Shown piece by piece: positions 1 through 11,779 of a DNA stretch of 64,000 nt. The position numbers and the translations under genes are program-made. Each line of letters starts with the position of its first letter. The first letter of the stretch is position 1. The stretch comes from Xiphophorus maculatus (Eukaryota; Chordata; Actinopteri; Cyprinodontiformes; Poeciliidae): contig NC_036443.1 of NCBI RefSeq assembly GCF_002775205.1, positions 31,536,217-31,600,216 on the forward strand, read 5' to 3'. The notes beneath the pieces are model-generated. The model did no database searches, was not told the origin of the DNA, and saw only the letters and a list, made by a program, of their open reading frames with translations.

Positions 1-863
1 TATGGTAAATAATGGTCTCAGCAGGTGTGAGCTCTGAGCTCTGAGCTCTCAAACACACAAGTGTGTTTGAGCAAACACACTTTACTGAAAAAAAGCATTG
101 GAAACAAATCCTTCTTGTTCGGGAACCGTAATACATATTCGAAAAGCGTTTTAAGCGTATGACAGTTCAATGTGTCTTCTGCGATAGTCCCGAGATTCAT
201 ATCTGTACCTCACTCAGAGCATTTACAGTGATGAGAGAAAGAAATGTTGTGCCCATATCTGATCCGAGGTCGGCTGTCACTCTAATTTGAGCAAAAATGA
301 GAAACTTTGGGTCGCTTAGAGGCAAATTGTGGACAAACCGTAACTGGTATCGACGAGCCGTCTTAACTTTCGAAGAGATCACAGACGTATCTACAAAATG
401 AAATTTGAATGGCATTTCTAGGTGAATTTGTGACGACACAGCAAATCCTCAAAAATAGGGTATTTCTAGGATTTTTCCCATTGAGTTATAATGGGGTTTT
501 TTTCGTAGTTTTTTGCGAATTATGTCGCCACGTTAAGCCCAAATCCCACCAAAAGTAATAGCTGGAATGGCGTGAATTTTCTGCACGTTTTGATACCTCA
601 TTTGTAGGTGTGCACCCAGCGGTATGAGCCGCATTAACGGTTACGGAAGAAAAATAAAGTTCTATAACTAGAAAAACAAAATTTCTGAAGAAATTTAGCC
701 GGGGCCTGCCAAGGCGCGCCCGTGGGGTTCGGGCCCGGCGTGGTCACGCCACAAATTGGCGTCGACGCTAAAGAATGCCGCAATGTAATCAGTGGCACGC
801 GGAGAACCGCAAGAACATTAAGCGAGGCGGACGTGCAACATTCGGTACGATTTAAAATGTTGT

Positions 864-1508
864 CAAGGCTTTTATTTTGGAAGTTTTGTTAAACGTCATT
901 TCAAAGGGCCAAAGTAATCCCATGCATAATAGTCCTTGGGTTAAAATAGTTATATAATGCTCAAAACACAAGTGGCTGATGTAAAAATATTCAAGGCTTT
1001 TATTTTGAAATTTTGAGTATGCTTCATTTTAAAGTTCCGAACTAATACCATGTGTAACAGTGCTTTGGATGAAAAAGTCAAATAAAGCCAAAAAGAGCAA
1101 TTACGTCATGTAAAAATATTCAAGGCTTTTATTTTGAAATGTTCAGTATGCTTCATTTCAGAGGGCCAAACTATTCCATTGTGTAACAGTGCTTTGGATG
1201 AAAAAGTCATATACGGCCAAAAAGAGCAATTAAGTCATGTAAAAATATTAAAGGCTTTTATTTTGAAATTTTCAGTATGCTTCATTTCAAAGGGCCAAAC
1301 TAATACCACGTGTAACAGTGCTTTGGATGAAAAAGTCAAATAAAGCCAAAAAGAGCAATTACATGATGTAAAAATATTCAGGGCTTTTATTGTGAAATAT
1401 TCAATATGCTTAATTTTAAAGTTCAAAACTAATCCCATGTGTAACCGTTACTGAGTTAAATCAGTTATATACAGCCCATAGCAGCAATTAGTTCTAAAGG
1501 CCAGTTCT
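864..1508. repeat. 129-bp tandem subrepeat, five copies (unit 1)
   Basis: The anchor CAAGGCTTTTATTTTG recurs at 864, 992, 1121, 1250 and 1379, a spacing of 128-129 bp. Copies share an AAAGGGCCAAACTAATCCC-like centre and diverge by scattered substitutions. Confidence 0.9.
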
Positions 1509-2702
1509 CAGTCCTGATCTGTTTCAACTGAGGATAGATAGAACTACAGCGATGCGTATTTGTAGTCCTAATCAGCAGCCAATAGCCTCTTGAGTTCCGT
1601 TGCTATGGTAAATAATGGTCTCAGCAGGTGTGAGCTGTGAGTCATACATGCTCAAACACACAATTGTGTGTTTGAGCCAACAGGTTTTACTGAAAAAAAG
1701 CATTGGAAACAAATCCCTCCTGTTCGGGAACCGTAATACATACTCGAAAAGCGTTTCGAGCGTATGAGAGGCCTATGTGTCTTCTGCGATAGTCCCGAGA
1801 TTCATATCTGTACCTCACTCAGAGCATTTACAGCGATGAGAGAAAGAAATGTTGTGCCCAGATCTGAAATTCTATTCAAATACATGGGAGAGAGCCTCAG
1901 ACAGCCTCAGAAAATCCTGTCGCATGACTTTGCTCTGAAGCACCGTGACAGAAAACCGTACGATCTAGATAAATTTCGAAAACATTTTACCGGAGCAGAC
2001 AGGCGTATCAATGTCAGGACCGATTTTGATACTAATCGTGCGATATTTGTGGCCGTGATGGCGATTTCAAAAATGATTTGGGCTGAAAAAGTTGTCTTCA
2101 TCTCTCACTCTAAGCAGCCAGAGACGCACTCTAACTTTAGGAAAAGTGAGAAACTTTGGGTCGCTTAGAGGCAAATTGTGGACAAACCGTAACTGGTATC
2201 GACGAGCCGTCTTCACTTTCGAAGAGATCACAGACGTATCTACAAAATGAAATTTGAATGGCATTTCTAGGTGGATTTGTGACGACACAGCAAATCCTCA
2301 AAAATAGGGTATTTCTAGGATTTTTCCCATTGACTTATAATGGGGTTTTTTTCGTAGTTTTTTGCGAATTATGTCGCCACGTTAAGCCCAAATCCCACCA
2401 GAAGTAATAGCTGGAATGGCGTGAATTTTCTGCATGTTTTGATACCTCATTTGTAGGTGTGCACCCAGCGGTACGAGCCGCATTAACGGTTACGGAAGAA
2501 AAATAAAGAATACTAGAAAATTTCGGAAGAAATTTAGCCGGGGCCTGCCAAGGCGCGGCCGTGGGGTTTGGGCCCGGCGTCGTCACGCCACAAATCGGCG
2601 TCGACGCTAAAGAACGCCGTGACGTAATCAGTGGCACGCGGAGAACCGCAAGAACGTTAAGTGAGGCGGACGTGCACCATTCGGTACGATTTAAAATGTT
2701 GT

Positions 2703-3346
2703 CAAGGCTTTTATTTTGGAAGTTTTGTTAAACTTCATTTCAAAGGGCCAAACTAATCCCATGCGTAATAGTCCTTGGGTTAAAATAGTTATATAATGCT
2801 CAAAACACAAGTAGCTGATGTAAAAAAATGCAAGGCTTTTATTTTGAAATTTTCAGTATGCTTCATTTTTAAGTTCCGAACTAATACCACGTGTAAGAGT
2901 GCTTTGGATGAAAAAGTCAAAAAAAGCCAAAAAGAGCTATTACCTCATGTAAAAATATTCAAGGCTTTTATTTTGAAATTATTATTATGCTCCATTTTAA
3001 AGTTCCAAACTAATCCCATGTGTAACAGTGCTTTGGATGAAAAAGTCATATACGGCCAAAAACAGCAATTACCTGATGTAAAAATATTCAAGGCTTTTAT
3101 TTTGAAATTATTATTATGCTCCATTTTAAAGTTCCGAACTAATCCCATGTGTAACATTGCTTTGGATGAAAAAGTCATATACGGCCAAAAAGAGCAATTA
3201 CGTCATGTAAAATATTCAAGGCTTTTATTTTGAAATTTTCAGTATGCTTAATTTTAAAGTTTAAAACTAATCCCATGTGTAACAGTTACTGAGTTAAATC
3301 AGTTATATACAGCCGATAGCAGCAGGTAGTTCTAAAGGCCAGTTCT
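2703..3346. repeat. 129-bp tandem subrepeat, five copies (unit 2)
   Basis: The same anchor lies at 2703, 2831, 2960, 3089 and 3217. The copy number equals that of units 1 and 3, so the five-copy array existed before the large unit was duplicated. Confidence 0.9.
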
Positions 3347-4102
3347 CAGTCCTGATCTGTTTCAACTGAGGGTAGATAGAACTACAGTGATGCGTTTTTG
3401 TAGTCCTAATGAGCAGCCAATAGCCTCTTGAGTTCCGTTGCTATGGTAAATAATGGTCTCAGCAGGTGTGAGCTGTGAGCTCTGAGCTCTCAAACACACA
3501 AGTGTGTTTGAGCAAACACACTTTACTGAAAAAAAGCATTGGAAACAAATCCTTCTTGTTCGGGAACCGTAATACATATTCGAAAAGCGTTTTAAGCGTA
3601 TGACAGTTCAATGTGTCTTCTGCGATAGTCCCGAGATTCATATCTGTACCTCACTCAGAGCATTTACAGTGATGAGAGAAAGAAATGTTGTGCCCAGATA
3701 TGAACCGAGATGGGCTGTCACTCTAATTTGAAGAAAAATGAGAAACTTTGGGTCGCTTAGAGGCAAATTGTGGACAAACCGTAACTGGTATCGACGAGCC
3801 GTCTTCACTTTCGAAGAGATCACAGACGTATCTACAAAATGAAATTTGAATGGCATTTCTAGGTGAATTTGTGACGACACAGCAAATCCTCAAAAATAGG
3901 GTATTTCTAGGATTTTTCCCATTGAGTTATAATGGGGTTTTTTTCGTAGTTTTTTGCGAATTATGTCGCCACGTTAAGCCCAAATCCCACCAGAAGTAAT
4001 AGCTCCAATGGCGTGAATTTTCTGCACGTTTTGATACCTCATTTGTAGGTGTGCACCCAGCGGTATGAGCCGCATTAACGGTTACGGAAGAAAAATAAAG
4101 AA

Positions 4103-4248
4103 TAAAGAGACGCCTTGTTGGGTGTAGAGTAATAGGTTCCTGCCATTGCTTTGCATGGCAGGCCCCAATAATAATAATAATAAAGAAACTTTTCTTGGGA
4201 GAATAGCAATAGGTTCCTGCCATTGCTTTGCATGGCAGGCCCCAACTA
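4103..4248. repeat. Hairpin module present twice in repeat unit 3
   Basis: Two copies (near 4131-4167 and 4209-4245) of a segment holding the inverted repeat CCTGCCA...TGGCAGG around TTGCTTTGCA, separated by an (ATA)n stretch. Units 1 and 2 lack it at this point, so it is an insertion. A third copy at about 6107-6148 marks where unit 4 ends. Confidence 0.7.
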
Positions 4249-4434
4249 GAAAATTTCTGCAGAAATTTAACCGGGGCCTGCCAAGGCGTGCCCGTTGGTT
4301 TGAGCCCGGCGTTGTCATGCTAGAAATTAGCATCGATGCTAAAGAACACTGCAATGTAATCAATAGCATGTGGAGAATCACAAGAACGTTAAGTAAGGTG
4401 GACGTGCACCATTCAGTATGATTTAAAATTTTGT

Positions 4435-5080
4435 CAAGGCTTTTATTTTGGAATTTTTGTTAAACTTCATTTCAAAGGGCCAAACTAATCCCATGTGTAA
4501 TAGTCATTGGGTTAAATTAGTTACATAATGCTCAAAACGCAAGTAGTTGATGTAAAAATATTAAAGGCTTTTATTTTGAAATTTTTGTTAAGCTTCATTT
4601 CAAAGCACCAATCTAATCCTATGTGTATCAGTGCTTTGGATAGAAAATTCACATAATGCCCAAAAGAGCAAATACCTGATCTAAAAAATTTCAAGGCTTT
4701 TAATTTGAAATTTTCAGTATGCTTCATTTGAAAGGGCCAAACTAATGCCATGTATAACAGTTATTGGATAAAATCAGTTATATAATGCTCAAAAGAGCAA
4801 TAATCTCATGTAAAAATTGTCAAGGCTTTTATTTTGAAATTTTTTGTTGAGCTTCATTTCAAAGGTCCAAACTAATCCCATGTATAACAGTCATTGGGTT
4901 AAATCAGTTATATAATGCTCAACAGAGCAATTACCTGATTTAAAAATATTCAAGGCTTTTATTTTGAAATTATTATTATGCTTCATTTTAAAGTTCCGAA
5001 CTAATCCCATGTGTAACAGTTACTGAGTTAAATCAGTTATATACAGCCCTTAGCAACAAGTAGTTCTAAAGGCCAGTTCA
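4435..5080. repeat. 129-bp tandem subrepeat, five copies (unit 3)
   Basis: The anchor lies at 4435, 4563, 4692, 4821 and 4951, again five copies. Sequence between anchors is more diverged than in units 1 and 2. Confidence 0.88.
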
Positions 5081-6231
5081 GTCCTGATCTGTTTCAACTG
5101 AGGGTTCCACTATAGATAGAACTACAGTGATGCGTATTTGTAGTCCTAACCAGCAGCCAATAGCCTCTTGAGTTCCGTTGCTATGGTAAATAATTGTCTC
5201 AGCAAAGTGTGAACTGTTAGTGAGAGAGGCTGGGGCAGACAATTCTCTGTTTGAGCCAGCCAGTTTTACTGAAAAAAAGCATTGGAAACAACTCTTTTCC
5301 ATTCGGGAACCGTAATACATATTCGAAAAGCGTTTGAAGCGTATGAGAGGGCAATGTGTCTTCTGCGATAGTCCCGAGATTCATGTCTCTACCTCACTCA
5401 GAGCATTTACAGCGATGAGAGAAAGAAATGGTTTGCCCAGATCTGAAATGTTTGAGAAATATATGGGAGAGAGCCTGAGAGCCTCAGAAAATCCTGTCGC
5501 ATGACTTTGCTCTGAAGCACCATGACAGAAAACCGTACGGTCTAGATAAATTTCGAAAACATTTTACCGGAGCAGACATGCGTATCAATGTCAGGACCGA
5601 TTTTGATACCAATCGTGCGATATTTGTGGGCTTGATGGTGATTTCAAAATTATTTTGGGCTCAAAAATTCTCCTCATTTCTCACTCTAGCTGAGATCTAA
5701 AGGCCCTGGCTCTCACTCTAATTTTAGGAAAAATGAAAAACTTTGGGTCGCTTAGAGACAAATTGTGGACAAACCGTAACTGGTATCGACGAGCCGTCTT
5801 CACTTTAGAAGAGATCACAGACGTATCTACAAAATGAAATTTGAATGGCATTTCTAGGTGAATTCGTGACGACACAGAAAATCCTCAAAAATAGGGTATT
5901 TCTAGGATTTTTCCCATTGACTTATAATGGGGTTTTTTTCGTAGTTTTTTGCGAATTATGTCGCCATGTTAACCCCGAATCCCACCAAAAGTAATAGCTC
6001 CAATGGCGTGAATTTTCTGCACGTTTTGATACCTCATTTGTAGGTGTGCACCCAGCGGTATGAGCCGCATTAACGGTTACGGATGAAAAATAAAGAATTG
6101 GGAGAATAGTAATAGGTTCCTGCCATTGCTTTGCATGGCAGGCCCCAAATAACTAAACATAAAAACAATAAAACTAAAGAGCTGAACTAAAATAAAACAG
6201 AAACAAAACTCATCCCATAAAAGACAATATT

Positions 6232-6237
6232 TTTATT
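6232..6237 (-). promoter_or_regulatory. Polyadenylation signal of the CALHM-like gene
   Basis: AATAAA on the minus strand, 56 nt past the stop codon; it implies a very short 3' UTR. Confidence 0.55.
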
Positions 6238-6292
6238 TAAGGTTTCTGAGATCGATAGTATAAAAATGAACTGGAGTCGAAGTGTAACTTGA

Positions 6293-8324
6293 TCAGGGTT
6301 TCGTGTTTTTCTCTTTATCCACCAAAGTTTCCACTTCCTGAAAACATTAAAACAGAAAATTTAGAAGAAACAAACATTTATTTCCAACGATTGTTTTATG
6401 TGATTTCATAAAACACAATCATAACAAACTGGAGGTCTTCACCAATAAAGATCTCCAATACTAATCAGAGGTCTTACTGTGGAAACAACTATTTTCCAAG
6501 CACTGTCAGGTGAAATATTGTTCACAATACAGAGAGCCTGTAGGATAATCAGTAATGACGAAGTTCTGGGTGAAAAGCTGCCAGGCAGAGAAACACATGA
6601 GTTCATACCAAGGACCCAAAACACGGGCGAGACAGTCTGGTTCTGATGCAGCTGTAGAAAACAACATGTAACCCAAATAGTTCACAAGCATTTCATATAA
6701 CATGATCAGCAGGTGTTAACTTGTAGTAATTTTCCTCTGCAGTCTTTATTGGTGAAGACCTTCAATATCCTGGAGGTTTTCCAGGTTTTCCACCTCCAGG
6801 ATATTGAAACTTATTTAAAGAAAATGTTTTTATTTCAGAATGATAGAATATTCTGATGCATGAAGCCGATTCATTTACCTCTGGTATTTCATCTAGTTCA
6901 ACGTTGTTGTCCTGAAAAAATCAGAAACATTTAAGATAAAATATTTGAACACATTTTAACTGTTTGTTTTCCTGACAGACGTGTTACTTCCTGCTGCTAA
7001 CAGATGCTAAGCTAAGCTAAGCTAGCGTCTGTCTGACCTTTGAACCTTTACTAAACACATCATGGCTCAACGCTCTAAGAACATTTTTGAACTTGAATCT
7101 GTTTTTACTAAATTAACATATATTATTATGTTAATAACATAATAATGTTGATTTTATTCTGAGCCGTTTGTGTTTCGGTCAAATGATCCGATCAACTTGA
7201 TCAACTTTGTTTCTGGTTCCAGTTCTGATTCGGTTTGGTTTGGTTTGGTTTGGTTCTGGTTCGGTTCTGGTTCCAGACAGTTTTTTATTCTGGTTTCATC
7301 GTCGTCCCGACTGGAAACATTTAGTTCAGGAATCGTTTCCTTTTAGTTTAAATGAAATCAGGAAAACAGAAACGAATCAAAACCAAATGAAAGTTTAAAA
7401 GGTAAAAATTGGAAAAGTTTCAGTTAAATTTGCTTCATATGAATCTTTTCTTTATTGACTGAATATTAAATGTTTGTTCATGAAAACCTGGATTTATTTT
7501 CATATTTTAATAAACGTTGTTTTATGAACTTTAGCAGCGTTTTCACCTGGTTACCTTCTTCGCTAGTTGGTTTATCTGGTTTCTCATGACCTCTTCAGCC
7601 ACGTTGAAGCAGTCCTTCCAGTTGACCTTACATTTTGTCTCGATCTGTTCGGTCAGCATGGTTCTGATGGACTTCCTCAGAACCTCCTTCAGAACCGCCT
7701 CCTCCTCCTCCAGAACCAGTTTGTAATAAAGCGTTTCTTCGTACTGAGTCGTTCCTTTGCTGCAGCTGCTCCTCCATCTGGTCCAGGAACTCATGGCTCC
7801 AGAGAAAACGATGAGGAAGAGCAGCCAGCAGCCGCTCACCTGCAGCAGAGACAGGCTGTTACCTGGAGTTGCTCCCCCTGCTGGCCGGGGCAGACGTGAC
7901 TCACCCTGGACGTGGTTTTGAGGTCAGCCATGGTTTCTCTCTCTGTGTCGCTCCTGTTGGCTGCAGCCTTGCAGGCCTGCTGCCCAGAGGGCTTGTTGAA
8001 GCAACAGGCCCACCAGTCGCCGTCGATGAGGAGAAACGCGACCCAGAGGAGGCCGACCAGAGCCGCCTTTAACACCTGGCAGCAGATGAAGCTCTTGAAC
8101 CTGGAGCGGTAGCTGCAGGTCCTCTGGAACAGCCGGTTGGACCACAGCATCAGGACAGTTGCTATGAGCGCAGGTGTGACGGCGTAGATGATGCAGTAGT
8201 ACAGCTGGCTCTTGCAGGTGCATTCAAAGTCGGTCCTGAGCAGAATGCTGTAGGTGAAGATCACCACGATGGCGAAGTAGGTCTGCAGCTTCCCCAGCGC
8301 CAGGTTGGTGACGACATTCTGCAT
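6293..8324 (-). CDS. CALHM-like (calcium homeostasis modulator family) channel protein, 4 exons, 260 aa
   Basis: Predicted large-pore plasma-membrane ion/ATP channel subunit of the CALHM family. Coding exons on the minus strand are 8324-7905, 7839-7555, 6911-6879 and 6337-6293, all phase 0 with GT/AG borders. The first exon has a membrane segment near residues 16-30, then F-E-C-T-C (Cys35, Cys37), a second segment at about 47-61, a third at about 87-100 and the D-G-D-W-W-A-C-C stretch with Cys107/108 and Cys118. These cysteines fit the family's two extracellular disulfides. Asn123-Arg-Ser is a possible glycosylation site. Exon 2 begins with the fourth membrane segment (C-W-L-L-F-L-I-V-F) and continues into an acidic helical tail. 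The last two exons encode only 11 and 14 residues ending K-N-T-K-P. The protein is shorter than typical CALHMs (over 300 aa). The start ATG at 8324 follows a possible 5'-UTR acceptor. Paralog assignment is not possible by eye. Confidence 0.82.
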
Positions 8325-9492
8325 CTCTGCTGCTGGAGGTCAGAAACATCCACCATGAAACATGGCTGCAAAGAAAAACTGAAACTGCTGCTGTGAAAAT
8401 ATTTGCATGCCAGTTTATCATCATCCACTAATAAAGAACGATTCTTTAAAAATACTAAAATCAAACAAATGGCAGCGATGATCCTGAGGCTGGGAGAATC
8501 CAAAGACTTTTAGTTTAAAAGCTTCAGGAAACATGTAAAGAAAACCAGGAGCTGATTCTATAAACCTGAACTGTAAGAGTTAATTTTCCACCAGCTGCTT
8601 CATCTCAACATGTTTAGTCAGGCAGAAAGTGAAACAGGAACGTTTTGAACAGCCAACCGTCTAGTTCCTGTTAACAGGATGTGGTTTAATGCAAAATGTT
8701 TTAAAGCAGCAGCAGCAGCTTCACATGACGGTTCTGCTCTGTTTGGGTTCTGGACCGGCCCGGAGGAACGCCAGCAGCATGCTACACAATCAGTTAACCG
8801 ATCCGAGCCAAATACTCAGGTTTTACTGCAGAATCTCATAATTAATGGAACCAAAAACCTTCGACAGGAAAAGGAAACGGCGCTGATGAAATACCCTAAT
8901 AATCACGACTAAAACCCAGAGTAACAGAAACAAAGACCCAAAATACCAGAACATGTTATAAGATCCACCTCACTGGAGAATCAGCAGCCAGTCCAGAAAA
9001 ACCTCAGAAACAGAGAAACCTCTTCATGTAGCTGACAGACTGAAAGGTTTTACCCTGAACGGAGCTCCAGAAAGATCAGTAGATCCCAGAGCTGCAGACG
9101 ACCTGCAGGTTAAATCCAGAGGAGAATCTGACAGCAGGCTGGCTGCAGCAACAGAGAACAAGTGACAGCAGGCTGGCTGCAGCAACAGAGAACAAGTGAC
9201 AGCAGGCTGGCTGCAGCAACAGAGAACAAGTGACAGCAAGAAAAGGCTGAGAGCCACATGGTGAAGGTGTGTTGCATCATTTCCTGTTGCTCTGTTGCTG
9301 TTTCAAACTAGTTTTTTAAAAACATATTTATTGAACTTATTTTACAAAGCAGGTGTGAAGAAGATAAGAAGATAAACCCTGAGAAGCGACTGGAAGCAGC
9401 AGGGAATCAGAAACCAGGATGAAATCATGCAGAAAGTTTTTCTAGGAGTTGATTCTTCAGCTTTAGTTTTCCAGATTAAACCACCTGCAGAT
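8325..9492. other. Non-coding stretch upstream of the CALHM-like gene
   Basis: No exon with convincing borders was found here. It holds the 34-bp minisatellite described next and presumably the promoter or a 5'-UTR exon of the CALHM-like gene, which I cannot place. Confidence 0.5.
9130..9231. repeat. 34-bp minisatellite, three copies
   Basis: GACAGCAGGCTGGCTGCAGC-led units start at 9130, 9164 and 9198 with a partial fourth at 9232. The copies are identical. Confidence 0.92.
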
Positions 9493-9669
9493 TCATGTTT
9501 TCATCGCTGAGTCCACAGCTTCGCAGATGAAACTGTAGAGTTTCGTGAAAGACGGGGAGTAGAAACTGACGCGCCGCCTGGAGCTGACGGTCAGTCGCTG
9601 CCTGGTCGCCTGATAAACTCCCTGTAGTTGCTGAAACTCGCGGCTGTAGTTGCTGCTCTGTGTTGCTTC
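9493..9669 (-). CDS. Candidate terminal coding exon of an unrecognised gene
   Basis: On the minus strand a pyrimidine-rich stretch and CAG precede an open reading frame of 58 codons, from E-A-T-Q-S-S-N-Y-S to ...D-S-A-M-K-T and a stop. The composition is protein-like (F-Y-S-P-S-F-T-K-L-Y-S-F-I-C) and has no repeats. I do not recognise the product and could not find a convincing partner exon between 9.7 and 10.6 kb. It may be a real 3' exon, an exon relic or chance. Confidence 0.25.
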   Translation of the reverse strand, partial: EATQSSNYSREFQQLQGVYQATRQRLTVSSRRRVSFYSPSFTKLYSFICEAVDSAMKT

Positions 9670-10536
9670 CTGGACCAAAGAAAACCAGACGCTGATTCAT
9701 TTTCGTTAAATGAACCAATGAATCCTTTTCCCATCATGAACCTCAGCTGCAACATGAAGTGAAGCATCAAATTAAACTCCACATAAACTCCCAGACCTCC
9801 AGGCTACTGGTAGTTTATGACCTGATGAGGCGTCTGTGATCAGAGCGGCTCTTGAAACTCTACATCTAAAAAACGTTAAACCGTCAGGATTCATGGGGGA
9901 GCGGTTCTGGTCTCTAACTGGACCCAAACGGGTCGGTGTTTCCAGGTAGAGATGAAGGACGAGAACAAACTGCAGAGTCCAGAGACTGAGAGCGGTTTGA
10001 GACTCGTGAAGATAGTTCATGTGTTCATCGGTGACCTTTTCACCTTCTGCCTCTCAGAGGAGCGTCAGGCGGGTCCTGGTTCTGGACCTTGTTGACCAGG
10101 AGCAGAATCAGAGCCAGAAAACATCAACGTCCCGGCCAGTTCTCATGCAGACGGTGCTGAGCTACATCGTAGTCACGGCTACCCTCTGTTAGCCGTTTCT
10201 ATGGCAACCGGGGCGTCCAGCCAGTGACGGACAAAGAGATGATCAGAAATGTTATTCAGGCTCTGCAGGGTCAAAAGGAGCCCGTCATTTTCTGCTGACC
10301 TGACATTAAGGTCCAGAAGTTCTGGTTCTGACTCTACATCTGGATCAGGAACTTCTACAATTCAGAGTCAAATGTCAGTGAATCCTAAATGTCTGTTTAT
10401 CAAGTCAGAGGACTCCAAAGCTTGTCTCATCCAGTCTGGAAATGTATATTATTTACACTAAAAATGGTTTTTTGCTGACATTTTTTTAATTTAAATAAAT
10501 TTCTGGTATCAGGAAAATAAAAGAACAAAGTTGAAC

Positions 10537-10634
10537 ATGAACTCCGGGTCACAAAACAGAAAACTGAAGAGGGGGAAGGATAAAGATGTTGGGGAGACAA
10601 AGAAAAGCTTTTCAAAGTGGTTGAAAGACAGAAG
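10537..10634 (+). CDS. Possible first exon, basic N-terminus followed by a splice donor
   Basis: ATG opens a lysine-rich 33-codon frame (M-N-S-G-S-Q-N-R-K-L-K-R-G-K) that ends at AG|GTAAGAA. The basic start resembles the N-termini of some fish hAT/ZMYM-type transposases, but I find no downstream transposase. Weak call. Confidence 0.22.
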
Positions 10635-11083
10635 GTAAGAAATGTCAGAGTATCAACAAGAGAGTTAAATATTCAGGTTAGCTTAAGCTAGGCTACAATG
10701 ACAGGCTGTTGTTGTTCAATACGGGACGCGATTTATTCCGTATTGCTATAATGTCTGATAGACGCACCTACCACACACCTCAACAATAAGCGTAATAATA
10801 ATGGCCAAAACACGGGAAATAAATTCAGCTAAATTGTCATTGCGGGACCTAAATAGGACCCCCCCCCCGATGAAAGAAGCCAAAAAGCTGGTTTGAGCTC
10901 TCCGCCCCTCCCCACCCTGTTGCTGATTTGTTTAGAAACAAACAGATGCCAGACTCTCCCAAGCGTTGAATGAAACTGAAGGGGCAGTCTCCTGAAAAAT
11001 CATCGTTTTTAATATTTCCATCATGTTTTAATGTTATTTAATGAAAATCAAACCTGCAGTGTTGATCTGATTCTTTCATGTTT

Positions 11084-11260
11084 CATCCATCCATCCATCC
11101 ATCCATCCATCTTATCCGGGGTCGGGTCGCAGGGGTAGCAGCTTCAGAAAGGAGGCCCAGTTTTCCCTCTCCAGCCTCTTGTTCCAGATCCTCCAGGTGA
11201 ATCCCAAGCCGTTCCCAGGCCAGTGGAGGAACATCGTCCCTCCAGCGTGTCCCCGCCTTC
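11084..11260 (-). mobile_element. 3'-end fragment of a Rex3-like (RTE clade) LINE
   Basis: On the minus strand the fragment ends in a (GATG)n tail, seen on the plus strand as (ATCC)n from 11084. The preceding about 160 bp closely match the 3' end of the larger element at 13173. It is 5' truncated, as is usual for LINE copies. Confidence 0.75.
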
Positions 11261-11700
11261 AAGCCGCAGCTCCTCCCCCACTCTGTTCCTTCAGACTAGC
11301 CGGCATCAATTAGCAAACATCTGCTGAGGTCATTATAGGAGCTGCTGCTCAGAGCAACGCTGGTAAAAACATTAAAGGGTTAATAGAGGAGCCATGTTGG
11401 ATGACTTCCTGGAGGCGGAGCTTCAGAGAGAGCAGGATTTGAGCAATTTGATCCGGGATCTTCACTTCATTTCTTCACATCTCCTGTTTGGAGTTAAATC
11501 TGTCCTGATCATCCAGGCAACAAGCTGCTGAACTGTTGAGAAAAGTTAAAAAGTTTATTTTCTGTGTTCAGAGAAAAAATATTTGTGTTTGTTTCAGGTG
11601 ATTTGATCTGAAACTGATCCAAAATATAAAACAATACAAACATGAATATCTCCTGAATACGTCCTCCTGGCTGAGATAAGCTAACCGTTAAACAGTCACA

Positions 11701-11779
11701 GGTTGGTTTGTTACCTGGTTACCTGTCTGGTTTGTTACCTGTCTGGTTTGTTACCTGTCTGGTTTGTTACCTGTCTGGT
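11701..11779. repeat. 16-bp minisatellite, about four copies
   Basis: Tandem GTCTGGTTTGTTACCT units. The rest of 11.3-13.17 kb is AT-rich DNA in which I see no gene. Confidence 0.85.

Larger units (their letters stand above)
1..6150. repeat. Higher-order tandem repeat, four units, cut by the window edge
   Basis: Units begin with the same TATGGTAAATAATGGTCTC-like stretch at 1, 1604, 3442 and 5182, giving unit lengths of 1603, 1838, 1740 and a partial unit of about 970 bp. Each unit has a 5' block with an inverted CACACAA/TTGTGTG-type element, a conserved middle (for example 300-480, 2140-2340, 3730-3930, 5740-5930), a GC-rich block with GGGGCCTGCCAAGGCG, and a 129-bp subrepeat array. Units 2 and 4 carry an extra block of roughly 240 bp (1862-2135 and about 5440-5735) that units 1 and 3 lack, so the real period looks like a 3.44-kb dimer. 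Open frames inside are parallel in all copies only because the DNA is duplicated. I recognise no protein. It is satellite-like DNA or a tandem transposon derivative of unknown family. Confidence 0.85.

Noticed and set aside
1764-2168. 134-codon frame in the large repeat as a gene
   Set aside because: It overlaps the block present in units 2 and 4, but the unit 4 copy does not keep the frame; no domain is recognised.
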